64,000 nt of DNA from Curtobacterium sp. MCBD17_035 (GCF_003234815.2 NZ_CP126279.1:3162001-3226000), one strand, 5' to 3'. Shown: positions 15,671-24,660, counted from the stretch's first letter. The notes: generated by a model not told the origin, from the sequence alone. Program-made: numbers and translations.

Positions 15671-17398
15671 TCACCGTCCGGCGGCCCAGGTGTCGAGCCG
15701 CTCGAGCGCGCGCAGCGCCGCGGCCCGGTCGCCGCCCCGGTCGGGAGGCACGGGGGCGCCCGCCCCGTCGCTCGCCGCGGTCGCCGTCCCCGACGACGCG
15801 TCGCCGGCGTCCGTTCCGCTCCCGTCCCCGGTCGCGGCCCCCGCCGCTCCGACCCACACCCGACCGGAGGCACCGTCGACGGTCACGACGTCGCCGACGC
15901 GGACCACGACGCCGGAGGGGCCGGTCGCGGTGGTGTCGTCCCCGGCACCCGCGAGCACGAGGTCACCGGCGCCGACCACGGCCGGGACGCCCCACCCCCG
16001 CGCGACCACGGCCGCGTGACTGGCCAGGCCGCCCCGGCAGGTGACGATCGCGACCGCGGCGGACATCCCGACGACGTCCTTCGGGCTGGTCTCACGACGC
16101 ACGAGCACGACGTCGCCGTCCGCGGCGAGCGCCGCCTCGGACGAGAACACGACCGCCCCGGTGACGATCCCGGGCGACGCGCCGAGCCCGGTCACGAGCA
16201 GGGGCCCGCCGGCGGCAGCACCGTCCGCGTCGTCACCGTGCTCCGTGGCGGAGCCAGCACCACCCGTCTCGAGGTCGAGCCGCGCCCGCTCCCGGACCTC
16301 CTCCGGGACGCGCGCCACGGCCTCCTCGGGCGTCAGCGCGACCTCCGGGTCGTCCACCAGGTCGACGGCGGTGCGCACGGCGGCGACCGCGCTGAGCTTG
16401 CCGGCGCGGGTCTGGAGGAACCAGAGCCGTCCCTCCTCGACGGTGAACTCGACGTCGCAGACGTGGCGGTAGTGGGCCTCCAGGCGGCGCAGCGCGGCCA
16501 TGAGGTCGACGTACACCTGGGGGTCGAGGTCGGCGAGGTCGCGGACCGGCACCGGGTGCGCACTGCCGTCGACGACGTCCTCGCCCTGGCCGCGGACGAG
16601 GTAGTCGCCGTACGGGCCCGGCGCGCCGGTGGCCGGGTCGCGCGTGAAGACGACGCCGGTTCCGGAGCGTGGTCCGCGGTTGCCGAACACCATGGCCTGC
16701 ACGGTGACGGCGGTGCCGGCGTCGTCGTCGATGCCGTCGCGGGCGCGGTAGGCGCGGGCACGCTCGCTGTCCCACGACGCGAAGACCGCGGCGATCGCCT
16801 CGCGGAGCTGCTGCTCGGGGTCGTGCGGCACGGGCCGCCCGGCGAGCTCGGTGATCCGTCGTTGCAGCGTGCGGGCGTCCTCGGCGTCGGCGAGCGCCTC
16901 GACGGACACGCCCATGACGATCGTGGCGTACATCCGGAGGAAGCGCCGGTGGCTGTCCTCGGCGAAGGCGTCGTCCCCGGTGGCGCGCGCGAGCCCCCGC
17001 ACGGTGTCGTCGTTGAGCCCGAGGTCGAGGACCGTGTCGAGCATCCCGGGCATCGAGACGGCGGCGCCGCTCCGAACGGACAGCAGCAGCGGATCGTCCG
17101 GGTCGCCGAGCCGGCGGCCCATCCGCTGGCCGAGCGCCGCGACGTGTGCCGCGACGACGGCGTCGAGCGAGGGGGGCCAGCCACCGTGACGCCACCGACG
17201 GAACACCGGCAGTGCGATCGTGAACCCCGGGGGGACGTCGAGTCCCAGCGCGGTCATCTCGGCGAGGCCCGCGCCCTTGCCGCCGAGCAGCTCCGTGAGC
17301 TCGCGGACGGGGACGCCGTGGTGGTGGTCGAGCGCGAACACGGCGTCGTCGAGCGCGCGGTCCCGCGGTTCGACGCACGGCTCGGACGGGGAGGACAT
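15671..17398 (-). CDS. PPDK/PEP-synthase-like protein lacking the PEP/pyruvate-binding domain
   Basis: The 575-aa protein has an N-terminal ATP-grasp part of pyruvate phosphate dikinase (LGGKGAGLAEMTALGLDVPP; LSVRSGAAVSMPGMLDTVLD; QAMVFGNRG; GVVFTRDPATG). It is followed by the swivelling phospho-His domain TCRGGLASHAAVVARGWGVP with His461, and then only an Ala/Gly/Ser-rich tail. Canonical PPDK is near 880 aa and ends in a TIM barrel that handles PEP/pyruvate; that barrel is absent. It can probably autophosphorylate from ATP and pass phosphate to another acceptor. AGGAG supports ATG 17398. It is divergent from the P450 operon. Confidence 0.85.
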   Translation of the reverse strand: MSSPSEPCVEPRDRALDDAVFALDHHHGVPVRELTELLGGKGAGLAEMTALGLDVPPGFTIALPVFRRWRHGGWPPSLDAVVAAHVAALGQRMGRRLGDPDDPLLLSVRSGAAVSMPGMLDTVLDLGLNDDTVRGLARATGDDAFAEDSHRRFLRMYATIVMGVSVEALADAEDARTLQRRITELAGRPVPHDPEQQLREAIAAVFASWDSERARAYRARDGIDDDAGTAVTVQAMVFGNRGPRSGTGVVFTRDPATGAPGPYGDYLVRGQGEDVVDGSAHPVPVRDLADLDPQVYVDLMAALRRLEAHYRHVCDVEFTVEEGRLWFLQTRAGKLSAVAAVRTAVDLVDDPEVALTPEEAVARVPEEVRERARLDLETGGAGSATEHGDDADGAAAGGPLLVTGLGASPGIVTGAVVFSSEAALAADGDVVLVRRETSPKDVVGMSAAVAIVTCRGGLASHAAVVARGWGVPAVVGAGDLVLAGAGDDTTATGPSGVVVRVGDVVTVDGASGRVWVGAAGAATGDGSGTDAGDASSGTATAASDGAGAPVPPDRGGDRAAALRALERLDTWAAGR

Positions 17399-17458
17399 CA
17401 CGGCGCTCCTGGGGTCGGAAAGGTGTTCCACAGTAGCCAGTTCGTCGCCCGACGCGAC

Positions 17459-17464
17459 TACGGT
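17459..17464 (+). promoter_or_regulatory. -10 hexamer TACGGT of a leaderless promoter
   Basis: TACGGT ends 8 nt before ATG 17473 of the P450 gene and no Shine-Dalgarno is present. The intergenic space to the divergent PPDK-like gene is only 74 bp, so both promoters share it. Confidence 0.5.
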
Positions 17465-17472
17465 TGGCGACC

Positions 17473-18687
17473 ATGACGATCGGGAGCCCGACGGCGGGCG
17501 TCGACCTGATGGACCTCACCGCGTTCGCGGACGACCGCGAGATGGCGGTGTTCGCCGCGCTCCGGGAGCAGGACCCCGTGCACTGGAACGCCCCGTCGCA
17601 CCGCGGGCCGGGCTTCTGGGCGCTCACTCGGTACGCCGACGTCAAGGCCGCGGCGAGCGAGATGCCGCAGCTGACGAGCGCCGAGGGCACCCAGATCCTG
17701 GACCGCAAGGTGGAGGGCGCGCTGCAGAGCCTCCACAACATGGACGGGCAGGAGCACGTCGCCCTGCGCCGGGTCACGATCCCGCACCTGCGGGCCGTGA
17801 AGATCCAGCAGTGGCAGGCCATGATCGACGAGGCCGTGACGCTCCTGCTCGACGAGGCGGAGGCCCGCGGCACCTTCGACCTGGTCGAACGCATCAGCGC
17901 CCGCCTGCCGATGCTCGTGCTGTCCCGCGTCCTCGGCATCCCCGCGTCGGATGCGCCCCGCATGGTCGACTGGACGAACCGGTTGACGAGCTCCGACCCG
18001 GACCACCTGGTCGACGCCGACGCCCTCGCCGAAGCGCGGGACGAGGTCATGGGGTACTTCCAGCGCCTCACCGAGGAGCGTCGCGCCGACCCCCGGGACG
18101 ACCTCATCAGCGTCATGGCGAACGGCAGCGTGGCCGGGCAGCCGCTCACCTGGAACCAGCTGGCGGCGTACTACATCGTGCTCGTGGCGGCCGGGAACGA
18201 GACCACGCGGCACCTCGTCTCGGGCGGCACGGTGGCGCTCCACGAGCACGACGCGTGGGCGCGGCTGGAACGTGACCGCGGCCTCCTGCCGAGGACCGTC
18301 GAGGAGATGTTCCGCCACGTCAGCCCGGTCGCCGCGATGCGCCGGACCGCACTCGAGGACCTGACCATCGACGGACGCGACGTCGCCGCGGGCGACAAGG
18401 TCGTCCTGTGGTTCTCGGCCGCGAACCGTGACCCCGCCGTGTTCGAGGACCCGGACGACTTCCGCCTCGACCGCACGCCGAACGACCACCTGAGCTTCGG
18501 GTGGGGCGCGCACTTCTGCCTCGGGTCGCACCTGGCGCGGGCGGAGGTCCGGTCGTTCTTCGGCGCCGTGCTCGACCGCGGGATCCGGTTCGAGCTCGAC
18601 GGGGAGCCGGAACGCCTGCGGGTGAACCTGTTCCGCGGGTGGGACCGCGTGCCGGTGCGTGTGGTCCGGACGGGAGGCGCGGCATGA
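17473..18687 (+). CDS. Cytochrome P450
   Basis: The 404-aa soluble bacterial P450 has the I-helix AGNETTRH, ExxR (EEMFR) in the K helix, and the haem loop FGWGAHFCLG with Cys349 as thiolate ligand. The FGWGxHFCLG form is usual in actinobacterial P450s that hydroxylate terpenoid, steroid-side-chain or fatty substrates. It needs ferredoxin and reductase partners, and none are encoded nearby. Its stop overlaps the ALDH start (ATGA). It heads an operon with ALDH, ADH, a PEP-utiliser-like protein and PAP2, consistent with hydroxylation followed by oxidation. Confidence 0.93.
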   Translation: MTIGSPTAGVDLMDLTAFADDREMAVFAALREQDPVHWNAPSHRGPGFWALTRYADVKAAASEMPQLTSAEGTQILDRKVEGALQSLHNMDGQEHVALRRVTIPHLRAVKIQQWQAMIDEAVTLLLDEAEARGTFDLVERISARLPMLVLSRVLGIPASDAPRMVDWTNRLTSSDPDHLVDADALAEARDEVMGYFQRLTEERRADPRDDLISVMANGSVAGQPLTWNQLAAYYIVLVAAGNETTRHLVSGGTVALHEHDAWARLERDRGLLPRTVEEMFRHVSPVAAMRRTALEDLTIDGRDVAAGDKVVLWFSAANRDPAVFEDPDDFRLDRTPNDHLSFGWGAHFCLGSHLARAEVRSFFGAVLDRGIRFELDGEPERLRVNLFRGWDRVPVRVVRTGGAA

Positions 18688-20219
18688 GTCCCGAGACCGG
18701 TGTCAGCACCACCGCCGCTCCCGTCGACGCGGTCGTCGTCCCCGACCGCTCCGTGTTCATCGGCGGCGGCTGGGTCTCGCCCGACGACGAGGCCCCACTC
18801 GACGTCGTGGACCCGGCGACGGAACGGATCATCGGCACCGTCCTCGACGCATCCGCCGACCTCGCGCACCGCGCACTGCTCGACGCCCGGGAGGCCTGGC
18901 CCGCCTGGGCCGCGCTGCCACCGTCCCGACGTGCCGGGCTCCTCGACGCGCTCGCCGCGGAACTCGAACGGCACGGTGACGCCCTCGCCGAGCTCGCGAC
19001 GCACGAGATCGGCATGCCCATCCGGGAGTCCCGCGCGGTCCAGGTCGACCTGCCCGTCAAGGTGCTCCGCTCGACGGCGGCGATCGCCCGGCAGCTCGCC
19101 TGGGACAGCCGCGACGCCTCGGGCAGCTCCGTCGTGCGCGAGCCGGTCGGCGTGGTGCTCGCGATCACGCCGTGGAACTTCCCCGTCCACCAGATCGTGG
19201 CGAAGCTCGCGCCCGCACTCGCCGCGGGCTGCACGGTCGTGCTCAAGCCGGCCGAGCTCACGCCGCTCAACGCGCTGTTCCTCGCCGAGCTCGGGCGCCG
19301 AGCGGGGCTGCCCGCCGGGGTGTTCGACGTCGTCACCGGGACCGGCGCGACGACGGGCGAGGCGCTCCTCCAGGACGAGACGTGGGACATGGTGTCGTTC
19401 ACCGGCTCGCTCGCCGTCGGTCGGCACATCGGTGCCGTCGCCGGGTCGCGGATCAAGCGCGCGACGCTCGAACTCGGCGGCAAGTCCCCCGCGGTCGTGC
19501 TCGACGACGCCGACCTCGACCTGGCGGTGCGGACCACCGTGCGCAACTGCTTCACGAACGCGGGCCAGAAGTGCAACGCGCCGACACGGTTGCTCGTGCC
19601 GGCGGACCGGCTGCACGACGCGGTCCGGATCGCGGCGGAGTCCGCCGACGCGTACGTGCTCGGGGACCCGCTCGATCCCGGGACGACGATGGGTCCGGTC
19701 GTGTCGGCGGAGCAGCGCGCGAAGGTCCTCCGGTTCGTGGACACCGCACGAGCCGCGGGGGCGACGGTCGCCACGGGCGGCACCGCCGTCGACGGCACGG
19801 GGTTCTTCCTGCGCCCGACGATCGTCACCGACGTCGCCGAGGACGCCGAGATCGTCCGCGAGGAGGTGTTCGGTCCGGTCCTCGTCGTGCAGGGTCACGC
19901 GAGCGAGGACGACGCGGTCCGGATGGCGAACGACACCCCCTACGGCCTGTCGAGCGAGGTCTGGTCGGCGGACGAGGCCCGCGCGGCGGCGATCGCCCGA
20001 CGCATCCGTGCCGGTCAGGTGCGGGTGAACGGCGTCCGCACCCCGGCCCTCCCGGTCTCGCCGTTCGGCGGGTACGGACAGTCGGGGCTGGGGCGCGAGA
20101 TGGGGCCGTTCGCGATCGAGGAGTACCTCGAGGTGAAGGCCGTGCTCGGCGACCCCGTGCTCGATCCGACCGCGACCACCGCCGCACCAGCGGCCGCGGG
20201 GCAGGACCCGCTCGCGTGA
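18684..20219 (+). CDS. NAD(P)-dependent aldehyde dehydrogenase
   Basis: The 511-aa protein has the ALDH signatures ITPWNFPVHQ, FTGSLAVGR, LELGGKSP (general-base Glu) and NAGQKC with catalytic Cys297, and ends in the FGGYGQSGLGREMG oligomerisation strand. It oxidises an aldehyde to the acid. It is translationally coupled on both sides (ATGA with the P450, GTGA with the alcohol dehydrogenase). It probably acts on the aldehyde produced by the next gene's enzyme from a P450-hydroxylated substrate. Confidence 0.93.
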   Translation: MSPETGVSTTAAPVDAVVVPDRSVFIGGGWVSPDDEAPLDVVDPATERIIGTVLDASADLAHRALLDAREAWPAWAALPPSRRAGLLDALAAELERHGDALAELATHEIGMPIRESRAVQVDLPVKVLRSTAAIARQLAWDSRDASGSSVVREPVGVVLAITPWNFPVHQIVAKLAPALAAGCTVVLKPAELTPLNALFLAELGRRAGLPAGVFDVVTGTGATTGEALLQDETWDMVSFTGSLAVGRHIGAVAGSRIKRATLELGGKSPAVVLDDADLDLAVRTTVRNCFTNAGQKCNAPTRLLVPADRLHDAVRIAAESADAYVLGDPLDPGTTMGPVVSAEQRAKVLRFVDTARAAGATVATGGTAVDGTGFFLRPTIVTDVAEDAEIVREEVFGPVLVVQGHASEDDAVRMANDTPYGLSSEVWSADEARAAAIARRIRAGQVRVNGVRTPALPVSPFGGYGQSGLGREMGPFAIEEYLEVKAVLGDPVLDPTATTAAPAAAGQDPLA

Positions 20220-21286
20220 GGGCCGCCGTCGTCACCGAGGCCGGTGGTCCGTTCGTCGTCCGCGACGACGTCGAGCACCGCGCGCCCGGCCCCGGCGAGG
20301 TCGTCGTCCGGATCCGCGCCGCGGGCCTGTGCCACACCGACCTGTCCCTGGCCGCGGGCGCGTTCGGGCAGCGGCTCCCGGCCGTCCTCGGACACGAGGG
20401 CGCGGGCGAGGTCGTCGCCCTCGGGCCGGACGTCGACACCGTGGCCGTCGGCGACCGCGTCGTCGTGTCGTGGGTCCCCCGGTGCGGCCACTGCTCCGCG
20501 TGCCGCCGCGGCGAGTCGTACATCTGCCGGAACCGCCCCCGATCGTCGGCGCAGGGCGCGGCGATGACGGCCGGCGGTGCGGACGTGGTCGCCGGGATGG
20601 GCACCGCGACCCTCGCCGAGGAGACCGTGCTGCCCGTGACGGCGCTCGTGCCGCTGCCCGAGGACGTGCCGTTCACCGTCGGTGCGCTGCTCGGCTGCGC
20701 CGTCCCGACCGGGTTCGGTGCCGCCGTCGACACCGCGCACGTCGCCCCGGGCGAGACCGCCCTGGTGATCGGGGCCGGCGCGGTCGGGCTCAACGCCGTG
20801 CAGGGCGCCCGGATCGCGGGTGCGACCACGATCGCGGCGGTCGACCCGAGCGCGGACCGCCGTCGCCTGGCCGCGGAGCTCGGTGCGACGACGACCGCCG
20901 CGCCCGGGGACCTCGACGGTGCCGCGCTGACGGATGGCGAGGGCTTCGACGTCGCGATCGACGCGGTCGGGTCGTCCGGCACGATCCGGGCCGCGTGGGA
21001 CGCCGTCCGACGCGGTGGTCGGGTGGTCGTGGTCGGCGCGGGCCGGAGCGACGACCCCGTGCGGTTCAGCGCCCAGGAGCTGTTCCACGAGCAGAAGTCG
21101 ATCACCGGGTCGTTCTACGGCTCGAGCGACATGTGGCGGCAGGTCCCGCGCATGGTCGACGCCTGGCGTGCCGGGGACCTCCGGCTCGACGCGTTCCTGA
21201 CCGACGTCGTGTCCCTCGACGACCTCGAGGCGGCGGCGGCCCGGCAGCGCGCCGGCGACGTCCTCCGCGTGGTGGTCACACCGTGA
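20216..21286 (+). CDS. Zinc-dependent alcohol dehydrogenase (class III-like)
   Basis: This is a 356-aa medium-chain dehydrogenase with catalytic-zinc ligands in AAGLCHTDLSL and LGHEGAGEV, a structural-zinc cluster CGHCSACRRGESYIC, and the NAD-binding segment VIGAGAVGLNAVQGA. It belongs near mycothiol- and aryl/alkyl-alcohol-type dehydrogenases. GTG 20216 overlaps the ALDH stop (GTGA). The likely role is oxidation of an alcohol intermediate from the P450; the substrate is unknown. Confidence 0.9.
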   Translation: MRAAVVTEAGGPFVVRDDVEHRAPGPGEVVVRIRAAGLCHTDLSLAAGAFGQRLPAVLGHEGAGEVVALGPDVDTVAVGDRVVVSWVPRCGHCSACRRGESYICRNRPRSSAQGAAMTAGGADVVAGMGTATLAEETVLPVTALVPLPEDVPFTVGALLGCAVPTGFGAAVDTAHVAPGETALVIGAGAVGLNAVQGARIAGATTIAAVDPSADRRRLAAELGATTTAAPGDLDGAALTDGEGFDVAIDAVGSSGTIRAAWDAVRRGGRVVVVGAGRSDDPVRFSAQELFHEQKSITGSFYGSSDMWRQVPRMVDAWRAGDLRLDAFLTDVVSLDDLEAAAARQRAGDVLRVVVTP

Positions 21287-21368
21287 CCACCCGTCCGACC
21301 GACCGACCGGTCCGAACACCCGACGACCACGAACCGCGCAGCGCAGCGCACCGACACGGAGGACCGAC

Positions 21369-23732
21369 ATGGCCCAGCAGCTCACCGACGACGAGACCAC
21401 CTTCGAGCAGGTCGGCACCGGCCTGACGGTCTACGAGACCGACGACCTCGTCGAGGGCGTGGCGAAGTGGCTCGAGACACCCGAGGACGTCATCGCCTTC
21501 GCCGACCTCGACGACGTGTCCGACGTCGTCGTGATCGCCCGCGGCGGCACCACGACCTTCCTGACGATGGCGCTCAACGCGGGCATCCGCGGGGTCGTCA
21601 CGCTGCAGGGCGCACCGGAGAGCCACCTCGGCATCCTCTGCCGCGAGTACGGCATCCCGGCGGTGATGTCGGTCACGTTCGACAAGGGCGTCCGCACGCC
21701 GCGCGGCGAGGTGATCCCCGCCGACGGCGTGCGGATCCGGCTCGACGTGTCGTCGCGGCCGGGAGGCAGGGTGAGCGTCGAGCGCGGTGCTCCCGTCGAC
21801 GACTCCCCGGCGCCCGAGGGCGCCGCCCCGGCGATGAGCCAGGAGGAGTTGGCGCAGATCATGCTCCTGCTCGAGAAGTTCGGTGGCGTCGTGCCGAAGG
21901 GTTCCGAGGGCGATGCCGTCATGCAGGCCGAGATGACCACCCGGGTGCTGTACACCGACGCGGAGTCGATCCACCGCGACCTCACGCGCGAGGAGGTCAA
22001 CGAGGCGATCCGCTACTACACCTGGAACGAGTGGGACGCCCTCGCTTCGCGTGCCACCGAGGGCGAGTCCGGACTCATCCCCCGCCAGGAGTACGAGGCC
22101 ATGGGGATCATGAACTGCTGGTTCCAGCACCCGCGGTGGCTCCGTGCGATCGAGGACCGGATCGGGATCGACGGCGTCGTCGACATCGCGTCGATCGCCA
22201 AGCGCGAGATCGGCACCAAGGTCAACATGCTGCACATCTGGGCGCTCGCCACCGCGCCGTCGTTCGGGCGGGGCATCGCGCTCGAGCTCGGCCTGCACGA
22301 CGCCGACTACGAGGCCGACCGGATCCGCGACGCGTTCGGCGTCGTCCGTCGGCTCTACAACGGTTTCTGGGGCGACGGCCCGATCCTCACGTCGATGCAG
22401 GGGTACCGTGCCGAGGTCCTCGACCGCGACTGGATCGACCGCTTCAGCCAGGACCGGATCGCCCTGGGCGCGGACGCCGACCGCTCGACGTTCCAGCGGT
22501 TCCAGGGAGCCGCGGAGCTCATGGGGTTCCTGCTCCACTTCGACAACCGGCTCGGTGTGTCGGATCACGGGCCCTACCCGACCGACGACGGCGGGTTCGT
22601 CCTCGTCCGCGACATCTTCCTCAACGAGCCCGCCTGGCACTGGAACGACCCGGCCTCGCCGCTGCCCTGGTCCGTCACGACCGCGATGTTCTTCGGCCCG
22701 GACTCCGGCCTCGACGTCCAGGTCATCGACATCTCGACCGCGTTCACGAACCCGGCCAACTACGTGCCGTACATCCAGGGCGTGGCGGCGTACACGCGAC
22801 CGACCTGGGACGCGCCGATGTCCGACATCGACGTCCTGTCGCTCGAGGACATGGCCGCCCTGCGCACGCAGATCGAGGCGCAGTCCGCCGCCCTGTACGG
22901 ACGGATCGCGAGCATGGACCGCCGCGAGAAGATCGAGGCGGGCGCCCTCACGTACACCGCGGGCTTCGCGCTCCCGTTCGCCCGCGCCGCCGGCCTGCTC
23001 GACGAGCTCATCGCCGATCACGACTTCCTCGGGATCCACCCCGCGGTCGCCGCCTGCTACGACACGATCGTCAGCGGGGTCGCGACCGAGATGATCCCAC
23101 GACTGTTCCTCACGGGGTCGTGGGGCAACCCCGTCCCCGAGACCGCCTCGACCGGTCTCGTCGCCGACGAGACCGAGTTCGCCGTCCTCCAGGCGCTGCG
23201 TGTCCGCGGGTTCGCCACGACCGAGCAGATCGCCGAGAGCACCGGGCTCGACGCCGCGGCGATCGACGCGACACTCGCCGCCACCGACGAGCGCGGACAC
23301 ACCCAGCCGACCGGGGGACGTCGGGCCATGCACACGCTCACGCCGGCCGGACGCGCCCGCGCCGTGCTCCTCGCGGGCGACCGACTCAGCGCCACGCAGC
23401 GCAGCACCGTGGCGGACGTGTACGAGTCGTTCCTGTTCCCGAACCGCGACGTCAAGCAGCTCACCGCGGACGCGCAGTCGGGAGCGGACGTCACGGAGCG
23501 ACTCGAGGTCGTACACGGGCAGATCGGAGCCGTGCTCGCTCAGCTCGGGGATGTCGACCCGCGCTTCGGCCGGTACGGCGAGCGGCTCGAGCGAGCGATC
23601 ACGGCCTACCGCGGAGGCGACCGGGACGCCCTCGCCCGGCCCCTGTCCGGCTCGTACCACGACGTGTGGATGGAGCTGCACGAGGACCTCATCGCGACGC
23701 TCGGGCGGGAGCGCACGGAGGACGACGAGTGA
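21369..23732 (+). CDS. PEP-utiliser mobile (phospho-His) domain fused to an unknown domain and a winged helix
   Basis: The 787-aa protein begins with a PEP-synthase/PPDK swivelling domain: VVVIARGGTTTFLTMALNAG, then GAPESHLGILCREYGIPAVM, with His86 at the phospho-His position. Residues ~150-595 form a large domain I cannot assign; it is rich in Trp, His and acidic residues, with motifs such as MGIMNCWFQHPRWLRAIEDR and NEPAWHWNDP. Residues ~600-665 look like a winged helix (FAVLQALRVRGFATTEQIAE), and a helical tail follows. There is no ATP-grasp domain here; the only one nearby is in the divergent PPDK-like gene. It follows the ADH gene after 82 nt and overlaps the PAP2 gene (GTGA). Confidence 0.8.
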   Translation: MAQQLTDDETTFEQVGTGLTVYETDDLVEGVAKWLETPEDVIAFADLDDVSDVVVIARGGTTTFLTMALNAGIRGVVTLQGAPESHLGILCREYGIPAVMSVTFDKGVRTPRGEVIPADGVRIRLDVSSRPGGRVSVERGAPVDDSPAPEGAAPAMSQEELAQIMLLLEKFGGVVPKGSEGDAVMQAEMTTRVLYTDAESIHRDLTREEVNEAIRYYTWNEWDALASRATEGESGLIPRQEYEAMGIMNCWFQHPRWLRAIEDRIGIDGVVDIASIAKREIGTKVNMLHIWALATAPSFGRGIALELGLHDADYEADRIRDAFGVVRRLYNGFWGDGPILTSMQGYRAEVLDRDWIDRFSQDRIALGADADRSTFQRFQGAAELMGFLLHFDNRLGVSDHGPYPTDDGGFVLVRDIFLNEPAWHWNDPASPLPWSVTTAMFFGPDSGLDVQVIDISTAFTNPANYVPYIQGVAAYTRPTWDAPMSDIDVLSLEDMAALRTQIEAQSAALYGRIASMDRREKIEAGALTYTAGFALPFARAAGLLDELIADHDFLGIHPAVAACYDTIVSGVATEMIPRLFLTGSWGNPVPETASTGLVADETEFAVLQALRVRGFATTEQIAESTGLDAAAIDATLAATDERGHTQPTGGRRAMHTLTPAGRARAVLLAGDRLSATQRSTVADVYESFLFPNRDVKQLTADAQSGADVTERLEVVHGQIGAVLAQLGDVDPRFGRYGERLERAITAYRGGDRDALARPLSGSYHDVWMELHEDLIATLGRERTEDDE

Positions 23733-24544
23733 CCCACACCCACCGCGCCTCCAGTCCGAGGTCGGTGGGCCGGCGAGACGTCACCGAGTGGCGGAGCCCC
23801 GCGGGCCGACGCCTGGCCGACCGCCACCAGCGGCTCGTCGACCGGGTCGGCGCGCACCGGGCGCTCATCGGCCTGCTCGCCGTCGGGGGCGGGGTCGCGG
23901 CCGGCGCGACCTGGCTCGCAGCGACGATCTACGACGACGTGGCCGACCGCAACGGCATCGCGAGCCTCGATCAGCCCGCGCTCGCCTTGGCCAAGCGGCT
24001 CCGCTCACCCGCGCTCGACGGCACGGCGGCGGCGATCGCGCACGGGTTCGGCCCGGTCGGCATGCCCCTGCTCGCGGCGGCAGCGGGTGGCGCGTTCGCG
24101 CTCGAGCAACGGAAGGCCGCGCCGTTCACGCTGCTCGCCGCTGCCGGGCTCGGCTCGCTCGGCATGACCGTCGCCGGCAAGCGGATCATCCACCGCCACC
24201 GGCCGGGCCGTCGTGACGCGATCCCGCCGTACGAGCGGTCGCCGTCGTTCCCGTCCGGGCACACGCTCAATGCGACGACGATCGCCGGGATCGTCGCGTA
24301 CCTCCTCATGCTGCGGCAGCGTCGGCAGGCACCGCAGGTGGTCGTCGCCGGGTCGGCCCTCGCCACGATCGCTGGGGTCGGGCTGTCCCGGGTCCTGCTC
24401 GGCGCGCACTGGTTCACGGACGTCGCGGTGGGATGGACGACGGGTGCCGGGTGGCTCGCGACGGTCATCACCGTCCACCGACTGCACCTGACGACGGAGC
24501 ACGGCAGGACGCCGGCCGCCACTGACATCGACGGCCGGCGCTGA
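23729..24544 (+). CDS. PAP2-type membrane phosphatase
   Basis: The 271-aa membrane protein has the three phosphatase motifs KRIIHRHRP, SFPSGH and SRVLLGAHWFTD, with hydrophobic segments before and between them. Family members remove phosphate from lipid, prenyl or other organic phosphates, usually at the outer membrane face. GTG 23729 overlaps the stop of the PEP-mobile gene, so the pair is coupled. Alternatively it could serve undecaprenyl-phosphate recycling, unrelated to the operon. Confidence 0.88.
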   Translation: MTHTHRASSPRSVGRRDVTEWRSPAGRRLADRHQRLVDRVGAHRALIGLLAVGGGVAAGATWLAATIYDDVADRNGIASLDQPALALAKRLRSPALDGTAAAIAHGFGPVGMPLLAAAAGGAFALEQRKAAPFTLLAAAGLGSLGMTVAGKRIIHRHRPGRRDAIPPYERSPSFPSGHTLNATTIAGIVAYLLMLRQRRQAPQVVVAGSALATIAGVGLSRVLLGAHWFTDVAVGWTTGAGWLATVITVHRLHLTTEHGRTPAATDIDGRR

Positions 24545-24654
24545 GCCTCCCGGTCCGCGCATCCCGGAGGGCCGACACCGGTCCGCAGGTCACGATGCGG
24601 ACACGGGGGCGTTGCGATTCGATGAATGCCGGTCACGGGAGCCTCCACGGCCCC

Positions 24655-24660
24655 TACGGT
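24655..24660 (+). promoter_or_regulatory. -10 hexamer TACGGT of a leaderless promoter
   Basis: TACGGT ends 6 nt before GTG 24667 of a lipoprotein gene that has no RBS. Confidence 0.45.

Noticed and set aside
14300-17476. Very long plus-strand open frame (over 1000 codons)
   Set aside because: It is antisense to the SDR and PPDK-like genes, Arg/Gly/His-rich without domains, and arises from GC-rich third positions of the real genes.
21276-23681. Long minus-strand frame opposite the 787-aa gene
   Set aside because: No domains, no RBS; the sense frame carries the PEP-mobile motif and is overlapped correctly with its neighbour.
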